Translations under genes and position numbers: made by a program
Assembly: GCA_025936205.1 (NCBI GenBank)
Contig: JAICTU010000126.1
Span: 1 to 19,265, forward strand
Source: Polyangiaceae bacterium
GTDB taxonomy: Bacteria; Myxococcota; Polyangia; Polyangiales; Polyangiaceae
Reading direction: 5' to 3'
Length of the DNA: 19,265 nt
Shown: one piece after another, positions 1 through 6,658 of the stretch
Layout: each line of letters opens with the position of its first letter
How positions within the stretch are numbered: the stretch's first letter is position 1
Notes under the pieces: model-generated
The model's input: only the letters and a program-made list of their open reading frames with translations
Told to the model about the DNA's origin: nothing
The model's database searches: none

Positions 1-81
1 GAGGAGCGAGCGGCCCGGCTCGGCCCGCCCTGGGGGCGTGCCTCGAGAACCTACCCTCGCCCAGCCGGACTCGGAACTGAG

Positions 82-390
82 ATGGACGTACGGGAGCTGA
101 CGGAACTCGCTGCGAAGTGTGCTTACCGCGCGCCGGAGCTCGCGCGCGAGCTCGGCATCACTCCTCGCCACCTCCAGCGACTCTTCGCGGCGCAGCTGGG
201 GCGGGGACCGCAGGAATGGCTCAATGAGCGGCGTCTGCTCGCTGCCGGGGAGATGCTGCGCAGCGCGAAGGCGGTCAAGGAAGTTGCCTATCGTCTCGGC
301 TTCCCCAGCGCCTCGCAGCTCAGCCGCGACTTTCGAAACCATTTCGGGATCCGCCCGTCGCAGCTACTGTTTCAGCGCGACGAGAAGTGA
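82..390 (+). CDS. AraC-family HTH DNA-binding protein, possibly 5'-partial
   Basis: The 102 residues are almost entirely an AraC/XylS-type DNA-binding domain. The first helix-turn-helix covers about residues 17-40 (PELARELGITPRHLQRLF). The second covers about 64-92 (VKEVAYRLGF...FRNHFGIRP), and its ending is typical of the family. Known members bind promoter DNA through two HTH units and usually carry a separate N-terminal sensor domain; none is visible here. The frame stays open, without a stop or another start codon, back to base 1. The protein could therefore be longer and start outside the window; the ATG at 82 has only a weak purine-rich upstream sequence. It is convergent with the DJ-1/PfpI gene, with 7 bases between the two stops. 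The DNA-binding call is secure; the target and the true N-terminus are unknown. Confidence 0.8.
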   Translation: MDVRELTELAAKCAYRAPELARELGITPRHLQRLFAAQLGRGPQEWLNERRLLAAGEMLRSAKAVKEVAYRLGFPSASQLSRDFRNHFGIRPSQLLFQRDEK

Positions 391-397
391 CCCCCGC

Positions 398-1084
398 TCA
401 ACGGCTCCGTGCCAGCGCGGCCCGGAACGCCGCCCGCCGCTCCGGCAGCAGCTGCTGGGCCTGAGCGCGCGCCTTCTCCAGCACCGTCGGCGGCGCTGTC
501 TCCGGGCTGCCGGCGTCAAACGGCGGCGCGGGCGCGTACTCGATCGCCAGCTGGATGCCCTGCGCGACCTGCGCGCCCGCGATCTCGGCGACCACGGTCA
601 GCGCGAAGTCGATCCCCGCGGTGACGCCCCCGCCCGTGAAGCAGTTGCCGTCGCGCACCACGCGCGCTGACTCCACGCGCACGCCCCCCTCGGCGAGCAG
701 CTCGCGCCAGGCCCAGTGACAGGTGGCGCGCTTGCCTTGGAGCAGGCCCGCCGCGGCCAGCACCAGCGAGCCGGTGCAGACGGAGGTGACGTAGCGTGCT
801 GCCTGCCCGAGGCGCCGCACCTGCGCCAGGTACTCCGCGTCACCGAGCGCCGCCGTCAGCCCGTAGCCGCCCGGCACGCAGATCAGATCGCAAGCGGAGA
901 GCTCGGACAGCTTCTCGACCTGCGCGAAGACGAGCCCGCTATCGGCGCGCAAGCTGCCGCCCTCGCGCGAGGCCACGTGCAGGCGGGCCCCCGGTAGGCG
1001 CTGAAAGACCTCGAACGGACCCGTGAAGTCGAGCTGGGTCAGGTTGGGGTACAGGGCAAAGACGATGCTGAACGGCGACGTCAT
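398..1084 (-). CDS. DJ-1/PfpI family protein, isonitrile hydratase-like
   Basis: This 228-residue protein has the DJ-1/PfpI fold signature. A conserved acidic residue lies in LDFTGPFEVF (Glu25). The nucleophile-elbow cysteine is Cys103 in VTSVCTGSLVL. A His follows in TCHW (His123), and the C-terminal half has GGGVTAGIDFAL and IEYAPAPPFDAGSPE. This pattern matches the isonitrile hydratase/ThiJ-like branch, whose characterised members hydrate isonitriles to N-substituted formamides; many relatives have no known substrate. I chose the ATG at 1084 because AGGAGGT (complement of 1091-1097) sits 6 bases upstream. An in-frame start at 1120 would add 12 residues without a comparable ribosome binding site. 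No signal peptide is seen, so it is probably cytoplasmic. It is divergent from the dioxygenase gene and convergent with the AraC-type gene. Confidence 0.88.
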   Translation of the reverse strand: MTSPFSIVFALYPNLTQLDFTGPFEVFQRLPGARLHVASREGGSLRADSGLVFAQVEKLSELSACDLICVPGGYGLTAALGDAEYLAQVRRLGQAARYVTSVCTGSLVLAAAGLLQGKRATCHWAWRELLAEGGVRVESARVVRDGNCFTGGGVTAGIDFALTVVAEIAGAQVAQGIQLAIEYAPAPPFDAGSPETAPPTVLEKARAQAQQLLPERRAAFRAALARSR

Positions 1085-1090
1085 CGGAGC

Positions 1091-1097
1091 ACCTCCT
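1091..1097 (-). promoter_or_regulatory. Ribosome binding site for the DJ-1/PfpI gene
   Basis: The complement reads AGGAGGT, a near-perfect Shine-Dalgarno sequence, 6 bases before the ATG ending at 1084. It decides the start in favour of the shorter protein. Confidence 0.8.
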
Positions 1098-1194
1098 CGG
1101 ATTGCGCTGGAAATTGCCACACGGATGCGCTGAGCGCTGCCAAAACCGACACCAGGGCCGTCCTCGAGCCGTGGACAAGGCGGCGGGCCTGTGC

Positions 1195-1208
1195 TGAAGC
1201 TTACTTCA
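1195..1208. promoter_or_regulatory. Short dyad upstream of the dioxygenase gene
   Basis: TGAAG-CTTA-CTTCA is a perfect 5-base inverted repeat with a 4-base centre, ending 11 bases before the ATG at 1220. It lies in the 135-base divergent region between the DJ-1/PfpI and dioxygenase genes. It could be an operator or a small hairpin in the leader. It is short enough to occur by chance. Confidence 0.25.
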
Positions 1209-1219
1209 CTCCCGTCACC

Positions 1220-1984
1220 ATGCTTTCACTGTTCACTCCATATGTGCTGGGCCCGCGAGAAAAAGCCGAGCTGGACGGGCGTGGACACCTGGCCCTGCCC
1301 GGTATCCTGACGCCCGAAGCTTGCGCGCAGCTCACCGAAGCGCTCGGGCGTATTGCCGTGTTGCAGGAACCGTTCGGCTATGCCCGGACGGAGCAGCGCA
1401 CGCCGGGCAAATATGCGGCCGAGCACGACGCCTTTCTGGCCCAGCTGATCAGCCATCCACAACTGCTCGCGCTGGCACGCAGCGTGCTCGGAGATGAGAT
1501 CCGTTACGATCACTGCGTCGCGCTCAATCGGCTCGCAGCCAATCCGGGCCTGCGCTGGCACACCCATGAATACGCGGACGACGAGCCGCGGCTGGGCTTT
1601 CTGCGCATCTTCTTCTACGTCAACGGCTTCGACGCGGACGATGGCGGGCTCAAGGTCGTGCCCGGCAGCCATCTGTTCCGCGACTCCAGGATCCTCGCCG
1701 AGAGCGACGAGGAGCTGCAGCGGATCTGGATCGACGGCAAACGGCATCCGGTCACCGGCGAGCCCTTGCGCATCGAGCCGCTGAGCGCTCCCCCCGCCAG
1801 TGTGATCTTGATGTGGACTCACGCTCTGCACGGTGTCACCCCGCGCAAGCCCAGCAGCCCCACGCGCTGGACGGTCGTGTACGGCTATCGCAATCCAGGG
1901 CGGCCCTCGCGGGCGCGTTGGATCTCGGACCAGTTCGAGCAGCGCCATTTGCCGGGCACCGAAGGCCTGATGAGCCTGTATTGA
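1220..1984 (+). CDS. Phytanoyl-CoA dioxygenase (PhyH) family protein
   Basis: This 254-residue protein resembles the PhyH branch of Fe(II)/2-oxoglutarate-dependent oxygenases. It has the family pattern of an N-terminal helical region, a metal-site stretch LRWHTHEY (residues 111-118), GGLKVVPGSH (142-151), and a distal His in THALHGV (His204) followed by a basic RW pair (216-217). Family members hydroxylate or otherwise oxidise small organic substrates in the cytoplasm; the substrate here cannot be told. The usual HxD metal triad reads H114-T-H116, so the Asp is replaced by His, with Glu117 next to it. This may mark a subfamily or altered metal chemistry. The ATG at 1220 has no strong ribosome binding site. 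The stop overlaps the TTG start of the PAP2 gene, suggesting translational coupling. Confidence 0.82.
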   Translation: MLSLFTPYVLGPREKAELDGRGHLALPGILTPEACAQLTEALGRIAVLQEPFGYARTEQRTPGKYAAEHDAFLAQLISHPQLLALARSVLGDEIRYDHCVALNRLAANPGLRWHTHEYADDEPRLGFLRIFFYVNGFDADDGGLKVVPGSHLFRDSRILAESDEELQRIWIDGKRHPVTGEPLRIEPLSAPPASVILMWTHALHGVTPRKPSSPTRWTVVYGYRNPGRPSRARWISDQFEQRHLPGTEGLMSLY

Positions 1985-2919
1985 GCGCTCGTCTCCTGCG
2001 GCGGGGCCATCCCGCGCCTCGACTTGCCGCTGCGCTGCTCTTCAGCGCGCTCGGGTGGGCTTCCGCAGCGTCCGCCCAGGAGGCGCAGCCCGCCGCGCGC
2101 TCGCCCGCCGCCTTTGATGCGGGTACGGTGGAATGGCGACCCGAGTTTCGGCGTGTGGGCTGGCCCGAATATGTCGCAGCGCCATTGCTGCTCACCGGCG
2201 CGTTCGTGCAGAGCTACTTCTTCGAGCCAGAGACGGACGCTGACTGGACGGGGCCGATCCTGCTCGATCGCGCCTTTCATGACCTGCTGCGCGCCGACTC
2301 CGCGCGCGGTCGCGCGCGCGCCAACAGCGCCAGCAACATCTTGCTCGCGACCTCCTTGCTGCAAGCGGCCCTGGTCGACCCGTGGCTGGCCGCTGCCTGG
2401 ATCCATGGGCGCCCCGACGTCGCCTGGCAGATGACGGTGATCGACGCGCAGATGTTCGGGCTCACCGAGTTCACGAACCGCCTCACCAAGCGCCTGGTCG
2501 GGCGCGAGCGCCCCTACGGTGAGCGTTGCGACCAGGACCCCCAGATCGCGAACTGCAGCACCGAGGTGCGCTACCGCTCGTTCTTCAGCGGCCATGCGAC
2601 GGCCAGCTCCACCTTCGCGGGGCTGACCTGTGCGCATCACCAGAAGCTGGCACTATACGGCGGTTTTGCCCCAGATCTCGCCGCCTGCCTGGGATCCGTG
2701 GGCGTGACGCTCGCCACGGGCGCGCTGCGCATGGCGGGCGACGATCACTGGTGGAGCGACGTGGTCGTGGGGCACCTGGTCGGCTTCTCCGCGGGCTACT
2801 TGCTGACCTGGGCGCTCTACTATCGCGAGCCCGCGCCGGGGACGGAGAGCGGCCGCCCGCTGCTGATGCCGATCGTGGGTTCGGGTGTGCTGGGGCTCGC
2901 TGTCGGCGGCCAGCTCTGA
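1981..2919 (+). CDS. Exported PAP2-family phosphatase, TTG start
   Basis: This protein has the three motifs of the PAP2/acid phosphatase superfamily. With the TTG at 1981 as residue 1 they are KRLVGRERP (170-178), SGH (203-205) and RMAGDDHWWSD (250-260), the last fitting Rx5Hx3D. The second and third motifs supply the catalytic His residues (205 and 256). Relatives remove phosphate from lipid phosphates or undecaprenyl pyrophosphate at the membrane, or act as secreted acid phosphatases. The TTG start gives a 312-residue protein with a clean signal peptide: basic LLRRGHPAPR, hydrophobic LAAALLFSALGWAS, and a cleavage-like ASA before QEAQP. The frame extends further upstream inside the dioxygenase gene, but those residues look like out-of-frame translation. 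Overlap with the upstream stop (TATTGA) suggests coupled translation. The substrate is unknown. Confidence 0.82.
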   Translation: MSARLLRRGHPAPRLAAALLFSALGWASAASAQEAQPAARSPAAFDAGTVEWRPEFRRVGWPEYVAAPLLLTGAFVQSYFFEPETDADWTGPILLDRAFHDLLRADSARGRARANSASNILLATSLLQAALVDPWLAAAWIHGRPDVAWQMTVIDAQMFGLTEFTNRLTKRLVGRERPYGERCDQDPQIANCSTEVRYRSFFSGHATASSTFAGLTCAHHQKLALYGGFAPDLAACLGSVGVTLATGALRMAGDDHWWSDVVVGHLVGFSAGYLLTWALYYREPAPGTESGRPLLMPIVGSGVLGLAVGGQL

Positions 2920-2981
2920 GCCGGATTTTCCGCGCGCAGGCATCGATTGACATCCGAGCAGGGGCGAACCAAGGTTCGGCC

Positions 2982-4358
2982 ATGAGTTGCATTCCGCTCG
3001 TTCTCGGTCTGGCTCTGGGGGCATCGAGCGCGGCTGCCGCGCCGCACGTCCCGGTCGAGCAGTATCAGCTGAAGAATGGTCTCACCGTGCTGCTGAGTGA
3101 AGATCACGCGCTGCCGGTGACGTCGCTCGAAATCCTGTACCTCGTGGGGTCGGGATACGAGCGTGCAGGCCGCACGGGCTTCGCCCATCTGTTCGAGCAT
3201 CTGATGTTCCAGGGCTCCGAGCACTTCGATCACGAATACTTCAAGCCCTATGAGCCGATCGGCGCCGCGGTGAACGGCACGACCAGCCAGGACCGCACCA
3301 ACTTCTTCGAGACCGTGCCCAGCAACTATCTCAAGCTGCCGCTGTTCATGGAATCGGACCGCATGCAGAACCTGCTGCCCGCGCTGACCCAGGACAAGCT
3401 CGATAACCAGCGCGAAGTGGTGAAGAACGAGCGCCGCCAGCGCTACGAAAACACGCCCTACGGCATGGCGAACTGGTACCTGAACGAGGCGCTCTATCCG
3501 CCCGATCACCCGTACCACCACACGCCGATCGGCTCGCATGCCGATCTCACCGCGGCGACGATCGACGACGTCAAGCAGTTCTTCCAGCAATACTATGTGC
3601 CGGCCAACGCCTCGCTGACCCTCGTGGGTGATTTCCAGAGCGCCGATGCCAAGCAGCTGATCGACTACTACTTCGGCTCGATCCCCGGGGGCGCCCGGGC
3701 GCCGCGCCCGAGCCCGGCTCTCCCGCAGCCCCGCGCGCAGCACCTGCAACACACGGACGACGTCCCGCTGCCGCGCGTGTGGCTCGCCTGGCACTCCCCG
3801 GCGCTCTTTGCTCCGGGTGACGCGGAGCTCGACCTGTTCTCCGCGGTGCTCTCCGCCGGCAAGACCAGTCGGCTCTACTTCCCGCTCGTCTACGACAAGA
3901 AGATCGCCAAGGAAGTGAACGCCTACCAGGACTCGCAGGCGCTCTCGAGTATTTACGTGATCGAGGCGACGGCGGCTCCAGGACAGAGCGTGGACGCGCT
4001 CTACAACGCCTTGATCGAGGCAGTGAAGAAGGCGCTGGCAGCACCACCCACCGATGCCGAGCTGCAGCGGGCGATCAGTGCCTACAAAAAGAGCTTCTAT
4101 GGTCGCATCGAAGCCGTGCAGTCCCGAGCCAGCACCATCTCCAACTACTTTTTGCACACGGGCAAAGGCGACTACCTGGAGCAAGACCTGGCGCGCTACA
4201 CCGAGGCCACTCCGCAAAAGGTGTTCGAGGCTGCCAAGCACGTGATCGACCTCGATCACGCCGTGCGCCTGGACATCGTGCCCGGCAAGAAAGAGATCGA
4301 GCCTGCGGTGGCTCAGGCCGCTGCGCCCGCTCCTGGAGTGAAGGGAGCCGCCCAATGA
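2982..4358 (+). CDS. M16 family zinc metallopeptidase, catalytic subunit
   Basis: This 458-residue protein carries the inverted zinc motif HLFEH (His69, Glu72, His73) of M16 peptidases. Conserved REVVKNERR (134-142) downstream should hold or lie near the third zinc-ligand Glu. Both M16 half-domains are present: an N-terminal peptidase domain and a C-terminal domain with the typical HSPALFAPGDAELDLFSAVLSAGKTSRLY region. Residues 1-20 (MSCIPLVLGLALGASSAAAA) form a signal peptide, so it should act in the periplasm. I chose the ATG at 2982 because the signal peptide starts there and AAGG lies 7 bases upstream; the open frame upstream overlaps the PAP2 gene and is not protein-like. It overlaps the next M16 gene by ATGA. 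Relatives pair an active subunit with a partner lacking the zinc motif to cleave peptides in a closed chamber. Confidence 0.93.
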   Translation: MSCIPLVLGLALGASSAAAAPHVPVEQYQLKNGLTVLLSEDHALPVTSLEILYLVGSGYERAGRTGFAHLFEHLMFQGSEHFDHEYFKPYEPIGAAVNGTTSQDRTNFFETVPSNYLKLPLFMESDRMQNLLPALTQDKLDNQREVVKNERRQRYENTPYGMANWYLNEALYPPDHPYHHTPIGSHADLTAATIDDVKQFFQQYYVPANASLTLVGDFQSADAKQLIDYYFGSIPGGARAPRPSPALPQPRAQHLQHTDDVPLPRVWLAWHSPALFAPGDAELDLFSAVLSAGKTSRLYFPLVYDKKIAKEVNAYQDSQALSSIYVIEATAAPGQSVDALYNALIEAVKKALAAPPTDAELQRAISAYKKSFYGRIEAVQSRASTISNYFLHTGKGDYLEQDLARYTEATPQKVFEAAKHVIDLDHAVRLDIVPGKKEIEPAVAQAAAPAPGVKGAAQ

Positions 4359-5878
4359 GGATCCGATCCATGTTGTCGCAGACGATGTTCTCGAACAAAC
4401 CGCTGACGCTCTTCAGCTGCGCCTGGGCGTTCTCGCTCGCATGCAGCGGCTCACAGGCCGCGGCTCCCCCCGCGGCGAGCGCCGAGGTCGCATCGGCACC
4501 GGCGGGGGCCGCGGCAGGTCCGGATCGTTCCGCGTTGCCGCAGCCGGGCCCGCCCGCCACTTGGGCTCCGCCGGCTCCCACTTCCTGGAAGCTCGGGCCC
4601 AGCTCGCGAGTGCTGTATCGCAAGTATGGCGACGTGCCGCTGGTCTCGTTGAATCTGGTCCTCCCGCGCGGCTCGGAGACGGATCCTGTCGGCAAGGACG
4701 GCCTCACCAGCGTGATGGCAGACATGCTCGACGAGGGGGCGGGCAAGCTCGACGCGCTCGCGCTGAGCGAACGCCTGCAGGCCCTCGCGACCGATCTGCG
4801 CATCGTGGCCGGCATGGACTCGATCCAGATCACGATGCAGATGATCGCGGAGAATTTCGCGCCCTCCATCGACATCCTGGCGGACGTGGTGCGCCGCCCC
4901 AAGCTCGACGAGAAGGAGTTTCAGCGCCGGAAATCGCAGCTCATCGCGCAGGCCATTGCCAGCGAGGCGGATCCGCATTTCGCACGTCGGACGGCGACCG
5001 CGCGTGCTCTCTTTGGCAAGGGATACGGCGGTGTGGTGTCCACCGGCACGCGCGACACGCTCGAGGCCATCAGCTATGCCGACGTCAAGGCGCACTACAA
5101 GCGCCTGGTCGTGGGGGACAACGCTACCTTCGTGGTCGTTGGAGGCATCGAGCAAGACGCCGTCACTGAACACCTGAAGCGAGCCTTCGGCGACTGGGCG
5201 GGGCAGCCCTCGGGTGAGGCACGGGCGCTCGCCCCGGCGCCCGGCGCGGGTAAGCTCTTCCTCGCCAACTATGCGGGGGCCGCGCAGAGCGTGATCGGCG
5301 TGATGCGACGCGCTCCCGGCGCGGATGCCGAAGACCTGTTTCCGAGCACCGTCTTCAACCGCAGCTTCGGCGAGGCATTCACCAGCCGCGTGAACCTGAA
5401 CCTGCGCGAAGACAAGGGCTACACCTACGGCGCCGTGAGCTTGTTCCAGCGCTACCGGCAGGCGGGCATCTTCGGCATCTTCAGCGACGTGCGCAGCGAT
5501 GTCACGCGCCAGAGCCTGGACGAGGTGCTGCGCGAGCTCTCCGACATCTGCGCCTCCAAGCCGCTCACGGCGCAGGAGCGCGACGACTCGGTCGGTGGCC
5601 TGCTGCTCGGCTATCCCGCCACCTTCGAGAGCATCGAGCTGCTCGGCGCGCGCTTCAGCCAGATCCCGATCTACAACCGCCCGCTCGACTGGTTCGAGCG
5701 CTGGCCGAGCCGCATCGCGGCGGTCACACTCGACCAGGCGAACCAAGCGGCGCACAGCTACTGCCAGAAGTCCGACTTCTCGATCGTGGTCGCAGGCGAT
5801 GCCGCCAAGGTCGGGCCGACCCTCGACGGCATCGGCTTCGAGCTCGTGAAGGTCGACGCCAAGGGCCAGCCGCTGTAA
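4355..5878 (+). CDS. M16 family peptidase-like lipoprotein, non-zinc partner subunit
   Basis: This 507-residue protein has the M16 fold but no HxxEH: the equivalent place reads GLTSVMADMLDEG. Its C-terminal half has the R/Y substrate-binding signature LREDKGYTYG (Arg351 to Tyr358). This is the known division of labour in two-chain M16 peptidases, where one chain provides zinc and the other supplies the Arg/Tyr pair. The N-terminus ends in a lipobox, FSLAC (Cys30), followed by a long Ala/Pro/Ser-rich spacer (about 31-75), so it should be lipid-anchored in the envelope. The ATG at 4355 overlaps the upstream stop (ATGA). AAGGGA at 4341-4346 provides the ribosome binding site. The tight overlap supports equal synthesis of the two chains. 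Confidence 0.9.
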   Translation: MRIRSMLSQTMFSNKPLTLFSCAWAFSLACSGSQAAAPPAASAEVASAPAGAAAGPDRSALPQPGPPATWAPPAPTSWKLGPSSRVLYRKYGDVPLVSLNLVLPRGSETDPVGKDGLTSVMADMLDEGAGKLDALALSERLQALATDLRIVAGMDSIQITMQMIAENFAPSIDILADVVRRPKLDEKEFQRRKSQLIAQAIASEADPHFARRTATARALFGKGYGGVVSTGTRDTLEAISYADVKAHYKRLVVGDNATFVVVGGIEQDAVTEHLKRAFGDWAGQPSGEARALAPAPGAGKLFLANYAGAAQSVIGVMRRAPGADAEDLFPSTVFNRSFGEAFTSRVNLNLREDKGYTYGAVSLFQRYRQAGIFGIFSDVRSDVTRQSLDEVLRELSDICASKPLTAQERDDSVGGLLLGYPATFESIELLGARFSQIPIYNRPLDWFERWPSRIAAVTLDQANQAAHSYCQKSDFSIVVAGDAAKVGPTLDGIGFELVKVDAKGQPL

Positions 5879-5885
5879 AATTTCG

Positions 5886-5935
5886 GACGGAGGAGGAGAG
5901 GGGGGCCGGGCCTCATCCCTACGCCTCCTTCCGTC
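5886..5935 (+). terminator. Long stem-loop after the M16 pair, possible terminator
   Basis: GACGGAGGAGG (5886-5896) pairs with CCTCCTTCCGTC (5924-5935) with a single bulged base. A smaller GAGG/CCTC stem is possible inside the loop. It begins 7 bases after the stop at 5878 and is well placed to end the 1220-5878 transcript. There is no following T-run, so it may instead stabilise the 3' end of the mRNA. Confidence 0.4.
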
Positions 5936-6050
5936 GCATCGGGACCCTGACGACTCAGCGCGCGCCGGCGGCGTAGGCCGATTGCAGGAAGGCGAGGAGC
6001 ATCGCCTCGGGATGGCGCGCCCGCCGCGGTATGGGATGACGGGTGAAGCC

Positions 6051-6506
6051 ATGACGATCGACGCCACACGAGACCTCGCTTCCGAGCTGAAAGTGCTTCA
6101 CAAAGCGCTGCTTGCCGCGGCCCGAATCGAGTTTGAGGCCGAGCATGGACCGGTGGGGAGCGGACTGCAGCTGCTGCACTTGCTCGTCCACGATCCTGCG
6201 TTCGCCTGGCTCCGTCCGCTCTCGGAGCTGATGGCCGATCTCGACTCTCTGCTTTCCCTCGAGAGCCCTCCGAATCGCGACGAACAAGGCGCCGTCCGCG
6301 GAGAGATCGAACAGCTCCTGTCGCCGACGAACAGCGAGCTGTGGGCCGCGCTCACAGCCTTCCTTCAGAAGGCGCCGGAAGTGGCGGCCGCGTACGCGCG
6401 CGTGCGCCAGATCCTGGCCACAGTGCCCAAGCCGCCGGCAAACGACGGGGGCGAGCCTGCCGCGCACCGCTGGGCAGAAACGCGGCAACAGCGCAACTCG
6501 CCCTGA
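6051..6506 (+). CDS. Conserved hypothetical protein, about 151 residues
   Basis: I do not recognise a named family. From the ATG at 6051 the protein is 151 residues, mostly helical and soluble, with no signal peptide or membrane segment. Two stretches look conserved: LKVLHKALLAAARIEFEAEHG near the N-terminus and HDPAFAWLRPLSELMADLDSLL around residues 45-65. The second resembles small proteobacterial proteins of unknown function that I have seen with a similar DPxFAWLRPLS core; this is memory, not a search. The frame is open further upstream, to 5982, but those residues are Arg/Pro-rich and unlike the rest. A GGTGA-like sequence precedes 6051. It is separated by 172 bases from the M16 pair and by 152 bases from the lipoprotein downstream, so it may be a single gene. 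Confidence 0.7.
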   Translation: MTIDATRDLASELKVLHKALLAAARIEFEAEHGPVGSGLQLLHLLVHDPAFAWLRPLSELMADLDSLLSLESPPNRDEQGAVRGEIEQLLSPTNSELWAALTAFLQKAPEVAAAYARVRQILATVPKPPANDGGEPAAHRWAETRQQRNSP

Positions 6507-6658
6507 ACGGTATCCGCGACCTCGCGGATGCCAGTTCACCACGGCCTTGCAGAACGCTACACCCCTGGCCGCGCTCGCGTGGCGCTGACTGCGACAGCCG
6601 AATGGGCGCTTCTGCGCAGCGATTGAAATCGATTCCCGCCGGTGCAACTCCGGAGGAG

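Noticed and set aside
2820..4355. Long antisense open frame (about 511 codons) opposite the first M16 gene
   Set aside because: It mirrors the M16 coding frame, a common effect of GC-rich third positions, and its translation shows no domain or signal. The plus strand has full M16 motifs.
4451..6067. Long antisense open frame (about 538 codons) opposite the second M16 gene
   Set aside because: It is a shadow of the M16 lipoprotein gene, with no recognisable motif and no ribosome binding site of note.
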